From: Collimonas sp. OK412
GTDB lineage: Bacteria; Pseudomonadota; Gammaproteobacteria; Burkholderiales; Burkholderiaceae_D
Reading direction: 5' to 3'
DNA: 64,000 nt
Assembly (NCBI RefSeq): GCF_900112135.1
Contig: NZ_FOLC01000005.1
Span: forward strand, 186,001-250,000
Shown: in pieces, positions 1 to 10,641 of the stretch
Layout of the letters: the number at the start of each line of letters is the position of its first letter
How positions within the stretch are numbered: the first letter of the stretch is position 1
Position numbers and translations under genes: made by a program
The notes under the pieces: model-generated
The model's input: only the letters and a program-made list of their open reading frames with translations
Told to the model about the DNA's origin: nothing
Database searches by the model: none

Positions 1-1
1 C

Positions 2-1933
<1,932 letters not shown>

Positions 1934-1975
1934 CCGTTAATTTCGGGGCTTTCGGCAGAGCCGCTCCCAGATAGT

Positions 1976-1981
1976 TATAAT
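1976..1981 (+). promoter_or_regulatory. Candidate -10 box upstream of the TlpA gene
   Basis: A perfect TATAAT lies 36 bp before the ATG of the TlpA-type gene. No good -35 hexamer stands 16-18 bp upstream, so this is a partial promoter call. Confidence 0.4.
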
Positions 1982-2017
1982 GGGTCTTTCCGGGTTTCGC
2001 CCGTACTGGATTCTGTC

Positions 2018-2548
2018 ATGCAAGCTCAAGTTGAAAACACCGCCGGCAAACGGCTCTGGATCAAGGTTGCAGGCGCCGCCGCGGTGGTAGCGCTGGCGCT
2101 GGCCGGCTACCTGTCGATGGCCAACACCCATGCGGCGCCCGATGTCACGTTCACCAATATCAAGGGCGAACAGGTATCGCTGAAGAGCTTGCGCGGCAAA
2201 GTGGTGATGGTGAATTTCTGGGCCACCAGCTGCACCACCTGTGTCGCCGAAATGCCGCAAATGGTGCAGACCTACAATATGTACAAGGACAAGGGCCTCG
2301 ACTATGTGGCCGTGGCGATGAGCTACGATCCGCCCAACTACGTCATGAATTTCGTGCAAACCCGCAGCCTGCCGTTCCAGGTCGCCCTGGATACGCAAAG
2401 CAAGCTGGCCGATTCCTTCGGCGACGTCAAGCTGACGCCGACCACTTTCGTCATCGACAAGCAAGGTAACATCATCAAGCGCTACGTGGGCGCGCCCAAG
2501 TTTGAAGAGTTGCATGCCTTGCTCGACAAGGCACTCGCGGCAGCATAA
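2018..2548 (+). CDS. TlpA/ResA family thiol-disulfide reductase
   Basis: Membrane-anchored periplasmic thioredoxin-like protein, expected to reduce disulfides (for example in cytochrome c maturation) or act as a general thiol reductant. An uncleaved signal anchor spans about residues 13-35. The redox motif WATSCTTC has cysteines at 72 and 75, and the cis-Pro region reads TPTTFVID near residue 145. The length of 176 aa fits the family. The CTTC active site differs from the more usual CxPC of TlpA/ResA. The gene stands alone with its own -10 box and a strong terminator. Confidence 0.9.
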   Translation: MQAQVENTAGKRLWIKVAGAAAVVALALAGYLSMANTHAAPDVTFTNIKGEQVSLKSLRGKVVMVNFWATSCTTCVAEMPQMVQTYNMYKDKGLDYVAVAMSYDPPNYVMNFVQTRSLPFQVALDTQSKLADSFGDVKLTPTTFVIDKQGNIIKRYVGAPKFEELHALLDKALAAA

Positions 2549-2552
2549 AAAA

Positions 2553-2575
2553 AAGGCGCTTCAAGCGCCTTTTTT
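2553..2575. terminator. Intrinsic terminator, probably bidirectional
   Basis: Perfect inverted repeat AAGGCGCTT / AAGCGCCTT flanked by an A-run on the left and a T-run on the right. It sits between the convergent TlpA gene and the winged-helix regulator, so it can serve both. Confidence 0.85.
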
Positions 2576-2597
2576 CATATCCGCCTTTTTGCCAGGC

Positions 2598-3110
2598 TTA
2601 TCTCGACGTCGCCGCGCGCGAAGCCGTGTCATACAGGCCCGAGGCGGTGCGCAGCAACTTGGCGGCGTCGCCCAGCGCCTGGTTCGACAAACCGGTATCC
2701 GACAGCACGGTGACCAGGCACTCCTCGCGCATTTCACGGTATTTGAGGCACAGCGCGTAACCGCTTGCCGTGGCGGAAAAATACGCTTCCTTGCCGACTT
2801 TCCCGCTTTCTATGTAACCGGCCTTCACCAGTTTCTTCAGCGCGTAGCTGGCGATATGCGTGTCCTCGATATTCAGCACAAAGCAGATGTCGGCCAGGCT
2901 CTTTTTGCGTTCGCGATGGCAAACGTGGTGCAACAGGGAGACTTCGACCGGCGTCATGTCCTTGACGCCGGCCGCCGACATGCAGCGCGCCATCCAGCGA
3001 TTGAATGCATTGCCGGCAATAATCAACGCATATTCCAGTTCCGACAGCTCGACGCTGCTTTCCGACGCCAGGTGGGCGGAAGACAGGATTTTAGGTGCGG
3101 CGACGTTCAT
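2598..3110 (-). CDS. Winged-helix (MarR-like) DNA-binding protein
   Basis: Predicted cytoplasmic transcriptional regulator of ~170 aa. The central part (about residues 45-125) has a MarR-like helix-turn-helix: LADICFVLNIEDTHIAS reads as HTH helices and KLVKAGYIE as the start of the wing. It resembles the predicted MarR-type family of COG5631. I start it at the internal ATG at 3110, which has a GAG-containing Shine-Dalgarno about 9 nt upstream; the longer frame to 3149 adds an unlikely N-terminus. It is transcribed away from the pyroglutamate genes across a 343-bp gap, so it is a candidate regulator of that operon (inference). Confidence 0.8.
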   Translation of the reverse strand: MNVAAPKILSSAHLASESSVELSELEYALIIAGNAFNRWMARCMSAAGVKDMTPVEVSLLHHVCHRERKKSLADICFVLNIEDTHIASYALKKLVKAGYIESGKVGKEAYFSATASGYALCLKYREMREECLVTVLSDTGLSNQALGDAAKLLRTASGLYDTASRAATSR

Positions 3111-3453
3111 ACATTTCTCACAAAACGACAAGAAAAACCAATCATACAACTAGTTGCACCAAAAACCAGAGTGAATTCAAACCGACATTCCAGCAACATT
3201 ACACGCTATTTACATACAAATTATTGACATTTTATTTTTGATGAAGGATATTGCCCTTTGCTTAAACTCTGACTTACAAAGAGTAAGCTTGTTGGGGGTA
3301 GACTGATTCGGCAGGCTGCGACGGCTGCGAACTTGTCCCGCCATTTTTCTTTGCAATTAAACGTGTTGTCCCAGCAATCGGGGAACAGAGCCTTGCGACA
3401 GCCAGGCCCGGATCCGCGATTGCCGACTATTCTGCCGAAGGAAACCAGCCGCA
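3111..3453. other. Intergenic region between divergent regulator and pxp operon
   Basis: No credible gene. AT-richer than its surroundings. It holds a promoter-like element at 3224-3252 pointing toward pxpB, leaving an untranslated leader of about 190 nt. I see no riboswitch that I can name. Confidence 0.6.
3224..3252 (+). promoter_or_regulatory. Candidate sigma-70 promoter for the pxpBCA-pcp operon
   Basis: A perfect TTGACA (3224-3229), a 17-bp spacer and GATATT (3247-3252, 4 of 6 matches to TATAAT). Confidence 0.55.
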
Positions 3454-4107
3454 ATGACCCAAGCCGTCATACAAGCTCTTGGCGAAAGCGCCCTGATATT
3501 GCATACAGGAGCCAGCGCCACCCTGGATTGCCAGCAGCGCTTGTGGGCCATCGCAGCCAAGGCAGCGCATTGGCCGCACGTGCGCGATGTGGTGCCGGGC
3601 ATGAATAACCTGACAGTGCTGTTCGACCCGCTGGCGGCCGACGCCGGGCAACTGGCGGACAAGCTGCAGAACGCATGGGACGCCGCTTCCATCAGCCAGA
3701 AAGCCGGACGGAAGATCGAAATCCCGGTTACCTACGGCGGCGCCTGCGGCCCCGACCTGGAAGAAGTCGCGCGCCACACCGGCCTGTCGCCGGCAGAAAT
3801 CGTCAAGCGCCATACGGCGGCTGAATACATCGTCTATTTCATCGGCTTCCAGCCCGGCTTCCCTTACCTGGGCGGCCTCGACCCCCAGCTGGCCACACCG
3901 CGCCGCAGCGAGCCTCGGCTAGTGGTGCCGGCGGGGTCGGTCGGCATCGGCGGCAGCCAGACCGGGATCTATCCGGCAGCCTCGCCCGGCGGCTGGCAAC
4001 TGATCGGCCACAGCGCGCTGCGCCTGTTCGATCCCGCCGCCAATCCCCCTACCTTGCTGCAACCGGGCGACCGCGTGCGCTTTGTCGCTAGCGAGGTGAT
4101 CGCATGA
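3454..4107 (+). CDS. pxpB: 5-oxoprolinase subunit PxpB
   Basis: KipI-family subunit of the prokaryotic ATP-dependent 5-oxoprolinase PxpABC, which opens pyroglutamate to glutamate in the cytoplasm. At 217 aa it has the usual length and shows the family signature FIGFQPGFPYLGGLDP around residues 125-141 and PAGSVGIGGSQTGIYP around 152-167. Its 3' end overlaps pxpC by 4 bp (ATGA), indicating translational coupling. Order pxpB-pxpC-pxpA, followed by transporter genes and pcp. Confidence 0.95.
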   Translation: MTQAVIQALGESALILHTGASATLDCQQRLWAIAAKAAHWPHVRDVVPGMNNLTVLFDPLAADAGQLADKLQNAWDAASISQKAGRKIEIPVTYGGACGPDLEEVARHTGLSPAEIVKRHTAAEYIVYFIGFQPGFPYLGGLDPQLATPRRSEPRLVVPAGSVGIGGSQTGIYPAASPGGWQLIGHSALRLFDPAANPPTLLQPGDRVRFVASEVIA

Positions 4108-5081
4108 TCAAGATCATTCGCGCCGGCCGCATCAACTCGGTTCAGGACATGGGCCGCAGCGGGTTCCGCCATCTCGGCGTCTGCCAGTCGGGGGCGCTGG
4201 ACCGCACCGCGCTGGCCATCGCCAACCTGCTGGTCGGCAATCCGCACGGCGCCGCCGCCATCGAATTCACGCTTGGCCCCTGCGAGCTGGCGTTCACGGC
4301 CGATTGCCGCATCGCCTTGGGCGGCGCGGATTTCGCGGCGACGCTGGACGACAAGCCGCTGCCGTCATGGTGGAGCGTGCATGCGCGCGCCGGCCAAACC
4401 CTGAAGCTGAACGCAGCGCGGCACGGCATGCGCGCCTACCTGGCAGTCTCCGGCGGCATCGACTCCGCCATCCAGCTGGGCTCGCGCGCCACCGACCTGC
4501 AAGCCGGTTTCGGCGGCCATGGCGGCTGTGCGCTGGCCGAAGGCGACAGCCTGCCAACCGGCGCGCCGGACAACCCCGGAGCAGCGCTGCATACCGCGCC
4601 GTCTTTCGGCGTCCGCCCGCCCTCCTGGTACGAAGCCGACGATACAGAAACGCTGGCGATCCGCGTGATCCCCGGCCCCGAATATGAGTTATTCACGCAA
4701 GCCGCGCAAAAGACTTTCTGGAACAGCGACTGGACCCTGACGCCGCAAAGCAACCGCATGGGCTTCCGCCTGAGCGGCCCGGAACTGAAGATCAAGAAAG
4801 GCAGCGACCTGCTGTCCCACGGCGTGCTGCCGGGCGTGATCCAGGTACCGCCCGCCGGCCAGCCCATCGTGCTGATGGCGGATGCGCAGACCACCGGCGG
4901 TTATCCGAAAATCGGCGTGGTGATCAGCGCTGACCTGGCCAGGCTGGCCCAGCTGCGCTTTAACCGCACCATACAGTTTGTCGAATGCGACGCCGCCCAG
5001 GCGCGCGAAGAATTACGCCAGGACGCCTTGTATCTGCAGCAGATCGAAGCCGCGATGCACTGGCTGCGTCCGGCCAGATAG
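4104..5081 (+). CDS. pxpC: 5-oxoprolinase subunit PxpC (KipA family, biotin-dependent carboxyltransferase-like)
   Basis: Second subunit of the 5-oxoprolinase complex. The 325 aa begin with the family N-terminus IKIIRAGRINSVQDMGRSG, where substrate-binding residues of KipA/AHS2 proteins lie, and contain GVLPGVIQVPPAGQPI in the second half. Coupled to pxpB by ATGA overlap and followed 9 bp later by pxpA. Confidence 0.95.
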   Translation: MIKIIRAGRINSVQDMGRSGFRHLGVCQSGALDRTALAIANLLVGNPHGAAAIEFTLGPCELAFTADCRIALGGADFAATLDDKPLPSWWSVHARAGQTLKLNAARHGMRAYLAVSGGIDSAIQLGSRATDLQAGFGGHGGCALAEGDSLPTGAPDNPGAALHTAPSFGVRPPSWYEADDTETLAIRVIPGPEYELFTQAAQKTFWNSDWTLTPQSNRMGFRLSGPELKIKKGSDLLSHGVLPGVIQVPPAGQPIVLMADAQTTGGYPKIGVVISADLARLAQLRFNRTIQFVECDAAQAREELRQDALYLQQIEAAMHWLRPAR

Positions 5082-5090
5082 GAGCAGACG

Positions 5091-5888
5091 ATGCCCAAGA
5101 AAAAATCACAGCAGGTAGACCTCAACGCCGACCTCGGCGAACAAAGCGACGGCAGCGATGAAGCGCTGCTGGCGCTGGTCAGTTCGGCCAATATCGCTTG
5201 CGGCTGGCATGCCGGCAGCGCCCTGATGATGCAGCAATGCGTGGCCTGGGCGGTGGCGCAAGGCGTCGCCATCGGCGCCCATCCCAGCTTTCCCGACCGC
5301 GACAATTTCGGCCGCACCGAAATGCAGCTGCCGGCCAATGAAATCTATAGCGGCGTGCAGTACCAGATCGGTGCGCTGGCGGCGATCGCCGGCGCGCACG
5401 GCGTCCAGCTGACGCACGTCAAGCCGCACGGCGCGCTGTACAACATGGCGGCGCGCGACGCCAAACTGGCGGACACCATCGCCGCCGCCATCCGCGACGT
5501 CGATCCGGGCCTGGCCCTGTTCGGCCTGGCCGGCAGCGAACTGGTCGCCGCCGCCCGCCGCGCCGGCCTGCACGCCGTGGAAGAAGTGTTTGCCGACCGC
5601 GGCTACATGGCGGACGGCAGCCTGGTCAAGCGCGGCACGCCCGGCGCCCTGATCGAAGACGAGGAACAGGCACTGGCACAAACCATGCATATGATCCGCG
5701 AAGGCAAGGTCCATGCGATCGACGGCAGCTGGGCGCCGGTCAAGGCCGACACGGTATGCCTGCACGGCGACGGTGCACACGCGCTGGCCTTTGCGCACCG
5801 CATCCATGACGAGCTGACACGGCAAGGCATTGCCATCCGCGCGCCGCGGACGGTAGCTGCCGACACCCTGTTTCCGCTGCTGGGTTAA
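5091..5888 (+). CDS. pxpA: 5-oxoprolinase subunit PxpA (LamB/YcsF family)
   Basis: Third 5-oxoprolinase subunit, a deacetylase-like TIM-barrel-type fold. Family hallmarks are DLNADLGE at the N-terminus, [29 protein letters not shown] and the FADRGY motif. At 265 aa it is slightly longer than the usual ~250. It ends the PxpB-C-A block; a 91-bp gap with short tandem repeats separates it from the transporter genes. Confidence 0.95.
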   Translation: MPKKKSQQVDLNADLGEQSDGSDEALLALVSSANIACGWHAGSALMMQQCVAWAVAQGVAIGAHPSFPDRDNFGRTEMQLPANEIYSGVQYQIGALAAIAGAHGVQLTHVKPHGALYNMAARDAKLADTIAAAIRDVDPGLALFGLAGSELVAAARRAGLHAVEEVFADRGYMADGSLVKRGTPGALIEDEEQALAQTMHMIREGKVHAIDGSWAPVKADTVCLHGDGAHALAFAHRIHDELTRQGIAIRAPRTVAADTLFPLLG

Positions 5889-5895
5889 GAAACAG

Positions 5896-5925
5896 CAACA
5901 CCAGGCAATACCAGGCAACACCAGA
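5896..5925 (+). repeat. Three tandem copies of a 10-bp unit
   Basis: Units CAACACCAGG, CAATACCAGG and CAACACCAGA stand head to tail in the gap between pxpA and the DUF969 gene. No hairpin or T-tract accompanies them. Confidence 0.7.
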
Positions 5926-5979
5926 AAATCAACAGAATCGACGGCGCAGCAACGACCGTCTCAACATGAGGAGATAGCA

Positions 5980-6699
5980 ATGACCGTAACAGAATTGTTG
6001 CCGCTGATCGGCATACCGATCGTAGTAGCCGGCTTCGCCTTCAAATTCAACCCCTTGCTGGTGGTGACCGTGGCGGGCCTGGCGACCGGCTTGTCGGTCG
6101 GCATGGATCTCGGCACATTGCTGGAAACCTTCGGCGAAAAATTCGTCAACAGCCGTTCGCTGGCGACCTTCCTGCTGATCCTGCCGGTCATCGGCCTGCT
6201 TGAAAGCTATGGCTTGAAAGAGCGGGCGCAGGACTGGATCGCCAGCCTGGCCAACGCTACCTCGGCACGCATCCTGATGCTGTATTTCGTATTGCGCCAG
6301 TTCCTCGGCGCGCTCGGCCTCACCTACATCGGCGGCCAGGCGCAAACCGTACGGCCTTTGCTGGCGCCAATGGTGGAAGGCGCCGCAGTGGCCAAATACG
6401 GCGAACTGCCGGTCCCGATCCGCGACAAGATCCGCGCCCATGCTGCCGCCTGCGACAACATTGCCGTGTTCTTCGGCGAAGACATTTTCATCGCCTTCGG
6501 CGCGGTGCTGCTGATGGATGCCTTCCTCAAGGAAAACGGCATCACCAATATCGAACCGCTGCATCTCGGCTTGTGGGCCATCCCGACCGCCATCGCCGCG
6601 CTGATCATCCACATGACGCGCCTGACCCGGCTCGACGCCAGCATCCGGCGCGACGTCGAAGCCTGGCAAAAATCCACGGGCCAGGAGGTGGCAGCATGA
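5980..6699 (+). CDS. 5-oxoproline transporter, DUF969 family subunit
   Basis: Polytopic inner membrane protein of 239 aa with several hydrophobic helices from residue 5 on. DUF969 and DUF979 proteins occur together and are associated with 5-oxoproline uptake; the neighbourhood here (5-oxoprolinase before, pyroglutamyl peptidase after) supports that. A GAGG Shine-Dalgarno precedes the ATG. It overlaps the DUF979 gene by 4 bp (ATGA). The substrate is inferred from context. Confidence 0.88.
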   Translation: MTVTELLPLIGIPIVVAGFAFKFNPLLVVTVAGLATGLSVGMDLGTLLETFGEKFVNSRSLATFLLILPVIGLLESYGLKERAQDWIASLANATSARILMLYFVLRQFLGALGLTYIGGQAQTVRPLLAPMVEGAAVAKYGELPVPIRDKIRAHAAACDNIAVFFGEDIFIAFGAVLLMDAFLKENGITNIEPLHLGLWAIPTAIAALIIHMTRLTRLDASIRRDVEAWQKSTGQEVAA

Positions 6700-7682
6700 A
6701 GACCCTTCTCACCATCAACGAGATTTATTACCTGGTCGGCATCATCGTCATGCTGCTGGTCGGCATGACATTGCGCGACAAAGGCAATCCGAAACGCCTG
6801 ACCACGGCCTTGTTCTGGTTCCTGTTCGGCGCGGTGTTCCTGTTTGGCGACATGCTGGTGGCCGGACTCGGCAAGCCGCTGGCCTACCGCGTCATCGGCA
6901 GCGTGGTGGTGGTGATTTCCCTGATCGCCGGTTGCGGCCTGCTGTCGGCCGGCTCTTACAAGCAACGCAGCGCTGAAGAACGCCAGGCATCGGCCAACCG
7001 TTTCGGCAACTGGATCTTCCTGCCGGCGCTGCTGATCCCGCTGATCACCGTCCTGTGCACCGTGCTGCTGAAGAATGTCTCGGTCGGCGGCGTCTACCTG
7101 CTCGACCAGAAACAGTTGACGCTGGCGGCGCTATGCGTAGCCAGCGTCTGCGCCATCCTGGCCGGCTGGAAACTGACTGGCGGTACGCCGCTGCAGGCCG
7201 TGCGCGAATCGCGCCGGCTGGTCGACGCCATCGGCTGGGCCGCGATCCTGCCGCAGATGCTGGCCATGCTGGGCGGGGTGTTCGTCGCCGCCCAGACCGG
7301 CAAATCGGTGCAGGAAGTAGTCACCCTGTTCGTCAATCCCGACAACCGTTTCATGCTGGTCGTGATTTACTGCGTCGGCATGGCCTTGTTCACCATGATC
7401 ATGGGCAACGCCTTTGCGGCCTTCCCGGTGATGACCGCCGGCATCGCGCTGCCGTTCCTGATCACAGGCCAGCACGCCGATCCGGCGCCGCTGGTCACCA
7501 TCGGCATGCTGGCAGGTTATTGCGGTACGCTGATGACACCGATGGCCGCCAACTACAACATCGTGCCGGCGGCGCTGCTGGAGCTGACCGACAAATACAA
7601 GGTGATCAAGATACAGATTCCTACGGCGCTGACACTGCTGGCCGCCAACGTACTGTTGATGTACTTCATCGCGTTCCGCTAA
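6696..7682 (+). CDS. 5-oxoproline transporter, DUF979 family subunit
   Basis: Polytopic membrane protein of 328 aa with about ten hydrophobic segments, partner of the DUF969 protein. The start is the ATG that overlaps the preceding stop (ATGA), preceded by an AGGAGG-like Shine-Dalgarno inside the DUF969 gene; the longer open frame upstream is a shadow of DUF969. The conserved MGNAFAAFPVMTAGI and GTLMTPMAANYNIVPAA stretches are typical of this family. Confidence 0.88.
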   Translation: MKTLLTINEIYYLVGIIVMLLVGMTLRDKGNPKRLTTALFWFLFGAVFLFGDMLVAGLGKPLAYRVIGSVVVVISLIAGCGLLSAGSYKQRSAEERQASANRFGNWIFLPALLIPLITVLCTVLLKNVSVGGVYLLDQKQLTLAALCVASVCAILAGWKLTGGTPLQAVRESRRLVDAIGWAAILPQMLAMLGGVFVAAQTGKSVQEVVTLFVNPDNRFMLVVIYCVGMALFTMIMGNAFAAFPVMTAGIALPFLITGQHADPAPLVTIGMLAGYCGTLMTPMAANYNIVPAALLELTDKYKVIKIQIPTALTLLAANVLLMYFIAFR

Positions 7683-7691
7683 GGAGATACC

Positions 7692-8702
7692 ATGCACCTG
7701 ACCCTTGACCAGGTTTCCGCCTTCGCGCGCTTGCCCTTGCGTTCGCTGCGCCACGAGTACCCTAACCACATCATGCATGTCTTGAACGGCCCGCAGGATG
7801 CGTTGTCGCCGCGCGTCCTGCACCCGGTGTTCTACGGCTGCTACGACTGGCACTCGGCGGTGCACGGCTACTGGCTGCTGGCGCGCTGCGCCCGGCTGTA
7901 TCCGGCGCTGCCGCAGCAGGATGAAATCGCTGCGCTGTTCGACGACCACTTCAGCGCCGCCAACATGCAGCAGGAACTGGCGTATTTCCAGGCGCCGGGA
8001 CGGGTCTCCTTCGAACGTCCCTACGGCTGGGCCTGGATCATGGCGCTGGCGCAGGAACTGGAAACCTGGCAGCACCCCAAGGCCAAGGCCTGGCTGGCGG
8101 CGATGGAACCGCTGACGGCCGAAATACGCAGCCGCGTGTTCAGCTATTTTTCCAAGCTCGGTTATGCGATCCGGGTCGGCACCCACTACAACAGCGCGTT
8201 TGCCTTGAAGCTGATACTCGATTTCGCGCGCCACCGCAACGATACGGAACTGGAAAACGCGATCGTCAATGCCGCCTGCCGTTACTTCATGGGCGACAGC
8301 AATTACCCGGCGCACTACGAACCCGGCGGCGACGAATTCCTGTCGGCGGCGCTGACTGAAGCCTTGCTGATGGCGGACGTGCTCGAGGCCGATGTGTTCG
8401 TCGACTGGTTCGCCCAGTACCTGCCGGCGCTGGCCGATATCGACCGCCTGATGAATCCGGCCGACGTCAGCGACCATAGCGATCCCAAGATCGCCCATCT
8501 GAACGGCTTGAACCTGAGCCGCGCCTGGTGCATGAAGCGGATTGCCCGGCGCCTGCCGGAAAACGATCCGGCTGCCGCCACGCTGGCCGCGGCGGCGCGG
8601 CGCCATATAGAAGCCGGCCTGCCGCATGTCGTCAGCGGCGAATACGCCGGCGAGCACTGGCTGGCGACATTTGCCATGCTGGCCATGGAAACAGTCAGCT
8701 AA
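7692..8702 (+). CDS. DUF2891 domain-containing protein
   Basis: Soluble 336-aa protein of unknown function without signal peptide. It shows [11 protein letters not shown] near residue 53 and a conserved RPYGWAW, followed by alpha-helical repeats that look like an (alpha/alpha) toroid, as in glycosidase or epimerase-type folds (inference). An AAGGAG Shine-Dalgarno lies just before the ATG, and the gene starts 9 bp after the DUF979 stop. Position between transporter and pcp ties it to pyroglutamate or pyroglutamyl-peptide use. Confidence 0.82.
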   Translation: MHLTLDQVSAFARLPLRSLRHEYPNHIMHVLNGPQDALSPRVLHPVFYGCYDWHSAVHGYWLLARCARLYPALPQQDEIAALFDDHFSAANMQQELAYFQAPGRVSFERPYGWAWIMALAQELETWQHPKAKAWLAAMEPLTAEIRSRVFSYFSKLGYAIRVGTHYNSAFALKLILDFARHRNDTELENAIVNAACRYFMGDSNYPAHYEPGGDEFLSAALTEALLMADVLEADVFVDWFAQYLPALADIDRLMNPADVSDHSDPKIAHLNGLNLSRAWCMKRIARRLPENDPAAATLAAAARRHIEAGLPHVVSGEYAGEHWLATFAMLAMETVS

Positions 8703-8715
8703 GGCGGAGCAGCAC

Positions 8716-9369
8716 ATGACCCGGCACACAATTTTGCTCACCGGTTTCGAGCCGTTCGAACAGGAACCGCTTAATCCGTCGTGGGAAGCGGTACGCGCGC
8801 TGGACGGCTGGCCATGCGCCGGCGCCCAGGTTGCGGCGCGCCAGCTGCCCTGCGTGTTCGGCCAGGCACTGCAAGTGCTGGGGCAGCTGATGGAAGAACT
8901 CAAGCCGGCCCTGGTGATCTGCGTCGGCCAGGCCGGCGGCCGCAGCCAGATGTCGCTGGAACGGGTGGCGATCAATGTCGACGATGCGCGGATCGCCGAC
9001 AATGCCGGCCGCCAGCCCATCGACCAGCCGATCCGCAGCGGCGGCCCGGCGGCGTATTTTTCGACGCTGCCGATCAAGGGCATGGCCAAGGCGATGCGCG
9101 CTGCCGGCATCCCGGCGGAAGTGTCGCAAACCGCCGGCACTTTCGTTTGCAACCATGTGTTCTACGGCCTGATGGACCAGCTGGCGGCGCATGCACCCGC
9201 GGTGCGCGGCGGCTTCATCCATATCCCTTACATTCCGTCGCAGGCGGCGCGTCATCCCGGCCAGCCCAGCCTGGCGCTGGAAACGCTGGTCGAAGGTTTG
9301 CGCATCGCACTGCAGAGCGCCATGACCTTGCAACAGGATGTGGAAGAAGGCGGCGGCCAGCTGCACTGA
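8716..9369 (+). CDS. pcp: Pyroglutamyl-peptidase I
   Basis: Cytoplasmic cysteine peptidase (family C15) that removes N-terminal pyroglutamate from peptides. The 217 aa show GFEPF near the N-terminus and the catalytic triad Glu82 (SLERVAIN), Cys145 ([11 protein letters not shown]) and His169 (FIHIPYIP). I start at the ATG at 8716 because the upstream frame is a shadow of DUF2891; a GGAG sequence lies 8-10 nt before it. It supplies pyroglutamate to PxpABC, closing the pathway encoded by this operon. Confidence 0.95.
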   Translation: MTRHTILLTGFEPFEQEPLNPSWEAVRALDGWPCAGAQVAARQLPCVFGQALQVLGQLMEELKPALVICVGQAGGRSQMSLERVAINVDDARIADNAGRQPIDQPIRSGGPAAYFSTLPIKGMAKAMRAAGIPAEVSQTAGTFVCNHVFYGLMDQLAAHAPAVRGGFIHIPYIPSQAARHPGQPSLALETLVEGLRIALQSAMTLQQDVEEGGGQLH

Positions 9370-9465
9370 TTGCAGCAGGTGCGGATTGCGTTAATTTCCT
9401 GATGCCGTGCAGGCGATCTTGTATCATTGGCTTAATGGGGACAGGCCCTAGCTACAGGAAACCGT

Positions 9466-9882
9466 ATGTCGGAAACTCAAGTCGTGGTCGTTAGTCCCGA
9501 AGGCGAGTTATACGCCGGGAGCGCCGGGTTGGTCACTCTGCCAGGCATCGCCGGCTCGCTCGGCATCTTGCCCGGCCACACGCCGCTGCTGACCCGCCTG
9601 AGGCCGGGTGCGGTCCATATCAAGCGGGTAAGCGGCGAAGACGATTACATTTATGTCGCCGGCGGCTACGCCGAAATCCAGCCGCACTCCGTCACCATCC
9701 TGGCCGACACCGCGATCCGCGGCAAAGACCTCGACGAAGCCAAAGCCACCGCGGCCAGGCAGCAGGCCGAGGAACGTTTGCAAAACCAGGCATCGAATAT
9801 CGACTACGCCATCGCGCAAGCCGAACTGGCGGAAGCCACGGCGCAACTGGCGACGCTGGCGCAAATGCGGCGCGGTAAATAA
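9466..9882 (+). CDS. atpC: Orphan F1F0 ATP synthase epsilon subunit
   Basis: Central-stalk epsilon subunit of F-type ATP synthase, 138 aa as usual. The N-terminal beta-sandwich has [19 protein letters not shown], followed by [18 protein letters not shown], and the C-terminal helical hairpin is intact (about residues 88-135). An AGGAAA Shine-Dalgarno precedes the ATG. No other atp gene is nearby: pcp is upstream and an exported SH3b protein gene is convergent downstream. It is therefore either an extra copy or a relocated one. The reading frame is complete, so it is not an obvious pseudogene. Confidence 0.9.
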   Translation: MSETQVVVVSPEGELYAGSAGLVTLPGIAGSLGILPGHTPLLTRLRPGAVHIKRVSGEDDYIYVAGGYAEIQPHSVTILADTAIRGKDLDEAKATAARQQAEERLQNQASNIDYAIAQAELAEATAQLATLAQMRRGK

Positions 9883-9949
9883 GCTGGTTTAGGCGCCGGG
9901 CGCCTTGTCGCAGATCACCGTGATCGCGGCCTAGGCGCCCAGGCCAGGC

Positions 9950-10561
9950 CTATCGCGGCTGTGGCCTGTCTTGGCCCGGTCGGCCTGGCCTGTTGCCGCC
10001 ATGCGACGGCCGGCCGCCTGGCGGCTTCGTTCCTTGCGGCGGACGGTGCCCACCGCCGAATCCGGGCGGCCGCGGCCGGCCCGGCGCCACTACCGGCGGT
10101 TTCGGGAACGGCCTCGGCGGCGGCCGCACCACTACCGGCGGACGCGGCCGATGGTGCGGACGATGCGCCCAATGCGACTGCTGCCCGTACCACGGACGTC
10201 CGCGATAATTCTGCCCCCAGTAGGCGCCGATGCTGAAAGCGATGATCGGCAATCCGATAGCGCTGCCGTAAGTGATCAGCGGCACCTGGCTGCCCTGGTA
10301 GGGATAGTTCAGGTTCTGCGCAAACACCCAGCCGCGGTTGCCGTCAGGGAGCGACACATCGCACCAGCTATAGCCGTTGATACAGCCAGCCACCGTTACC
10401 GGCGTGCCGGGCCGCAACTGGGCCACCAGCGGATAATCGCGCGCCGGACCGGCGCGCAGGTTGACGTTCTTGCTGGTGAATGCCTGCTGCTGGGCAATTG
10501 CCGCAACAGGCAGGCCGAGGCAGGCAACTGCAATCAGCGGTAACAGACGGATGCGAAACAT
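9950..10561 (-). CDS. Exported SH3b-domain protein with Pro/Gly/Arg-rich tail
   Basis: Signal peptide at residues 1-23 ending at AIAQ, then a bacterial SH3 (SH3b) domain at about 25-85 with NVNLRAGPARDYPLVAQLRPGTPV and GWVFAQNL. A short hydrophobic patch follows (about 95-113), and the last ~85 residues are low-complexity, rich in Pro, Arg and Gly. SH3b domains commonly bind peptidoglycan or cell-surface ligands. I start at the inner ATG: the upstream ATG lies within the Shine-Dalgarno GGAGG itself. The ligand is unknown. Confidence 0.82.
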   Translation of the reverse strand: MFRIRLLPLIAVACLGLPVAAIAQQQAFTSKNVNLRAGPARDYPLVAQLRPGTPVTVAGCINGYSWCDVSLPDGNRGWVFAQNLNYPYQGSQVPLITYGSAIGLPIIAFSIGAYWGQNYRGRPWYGQQSHWAHRPHHRPRPPVVVRPPPRPFPKPPVVAPGRPRPPGFGGGHRPPQGTKPPGGRPSHGGNRPGRPGQDRPQPR

Positions 10562-10641
10562 GACCACCTCCAATGGATTGACAATCGATGCCGGGGCGCA
10601 GCCAAGAATACCGCGAAAATTACCTCATGGAAATATGCGAT

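Noticed and set aside
7131-9152. 673-aa open frame on the minus strand
   Set aside because: Antisense to DUF979, DUF2891 and pcp, all of which have strong family motifs; its translation is Gln/Arg/His-rich low-quality sequence typical of high-GC shadows.
9883-9949. GC-rich palindromes after the atpC-like gene (AGGCGCC/GGCGCCT and GATCAC/GTGATC)
   Set aside because: No T-tract and very short stems; not called as terminators, though they may contribute to RNA structure.
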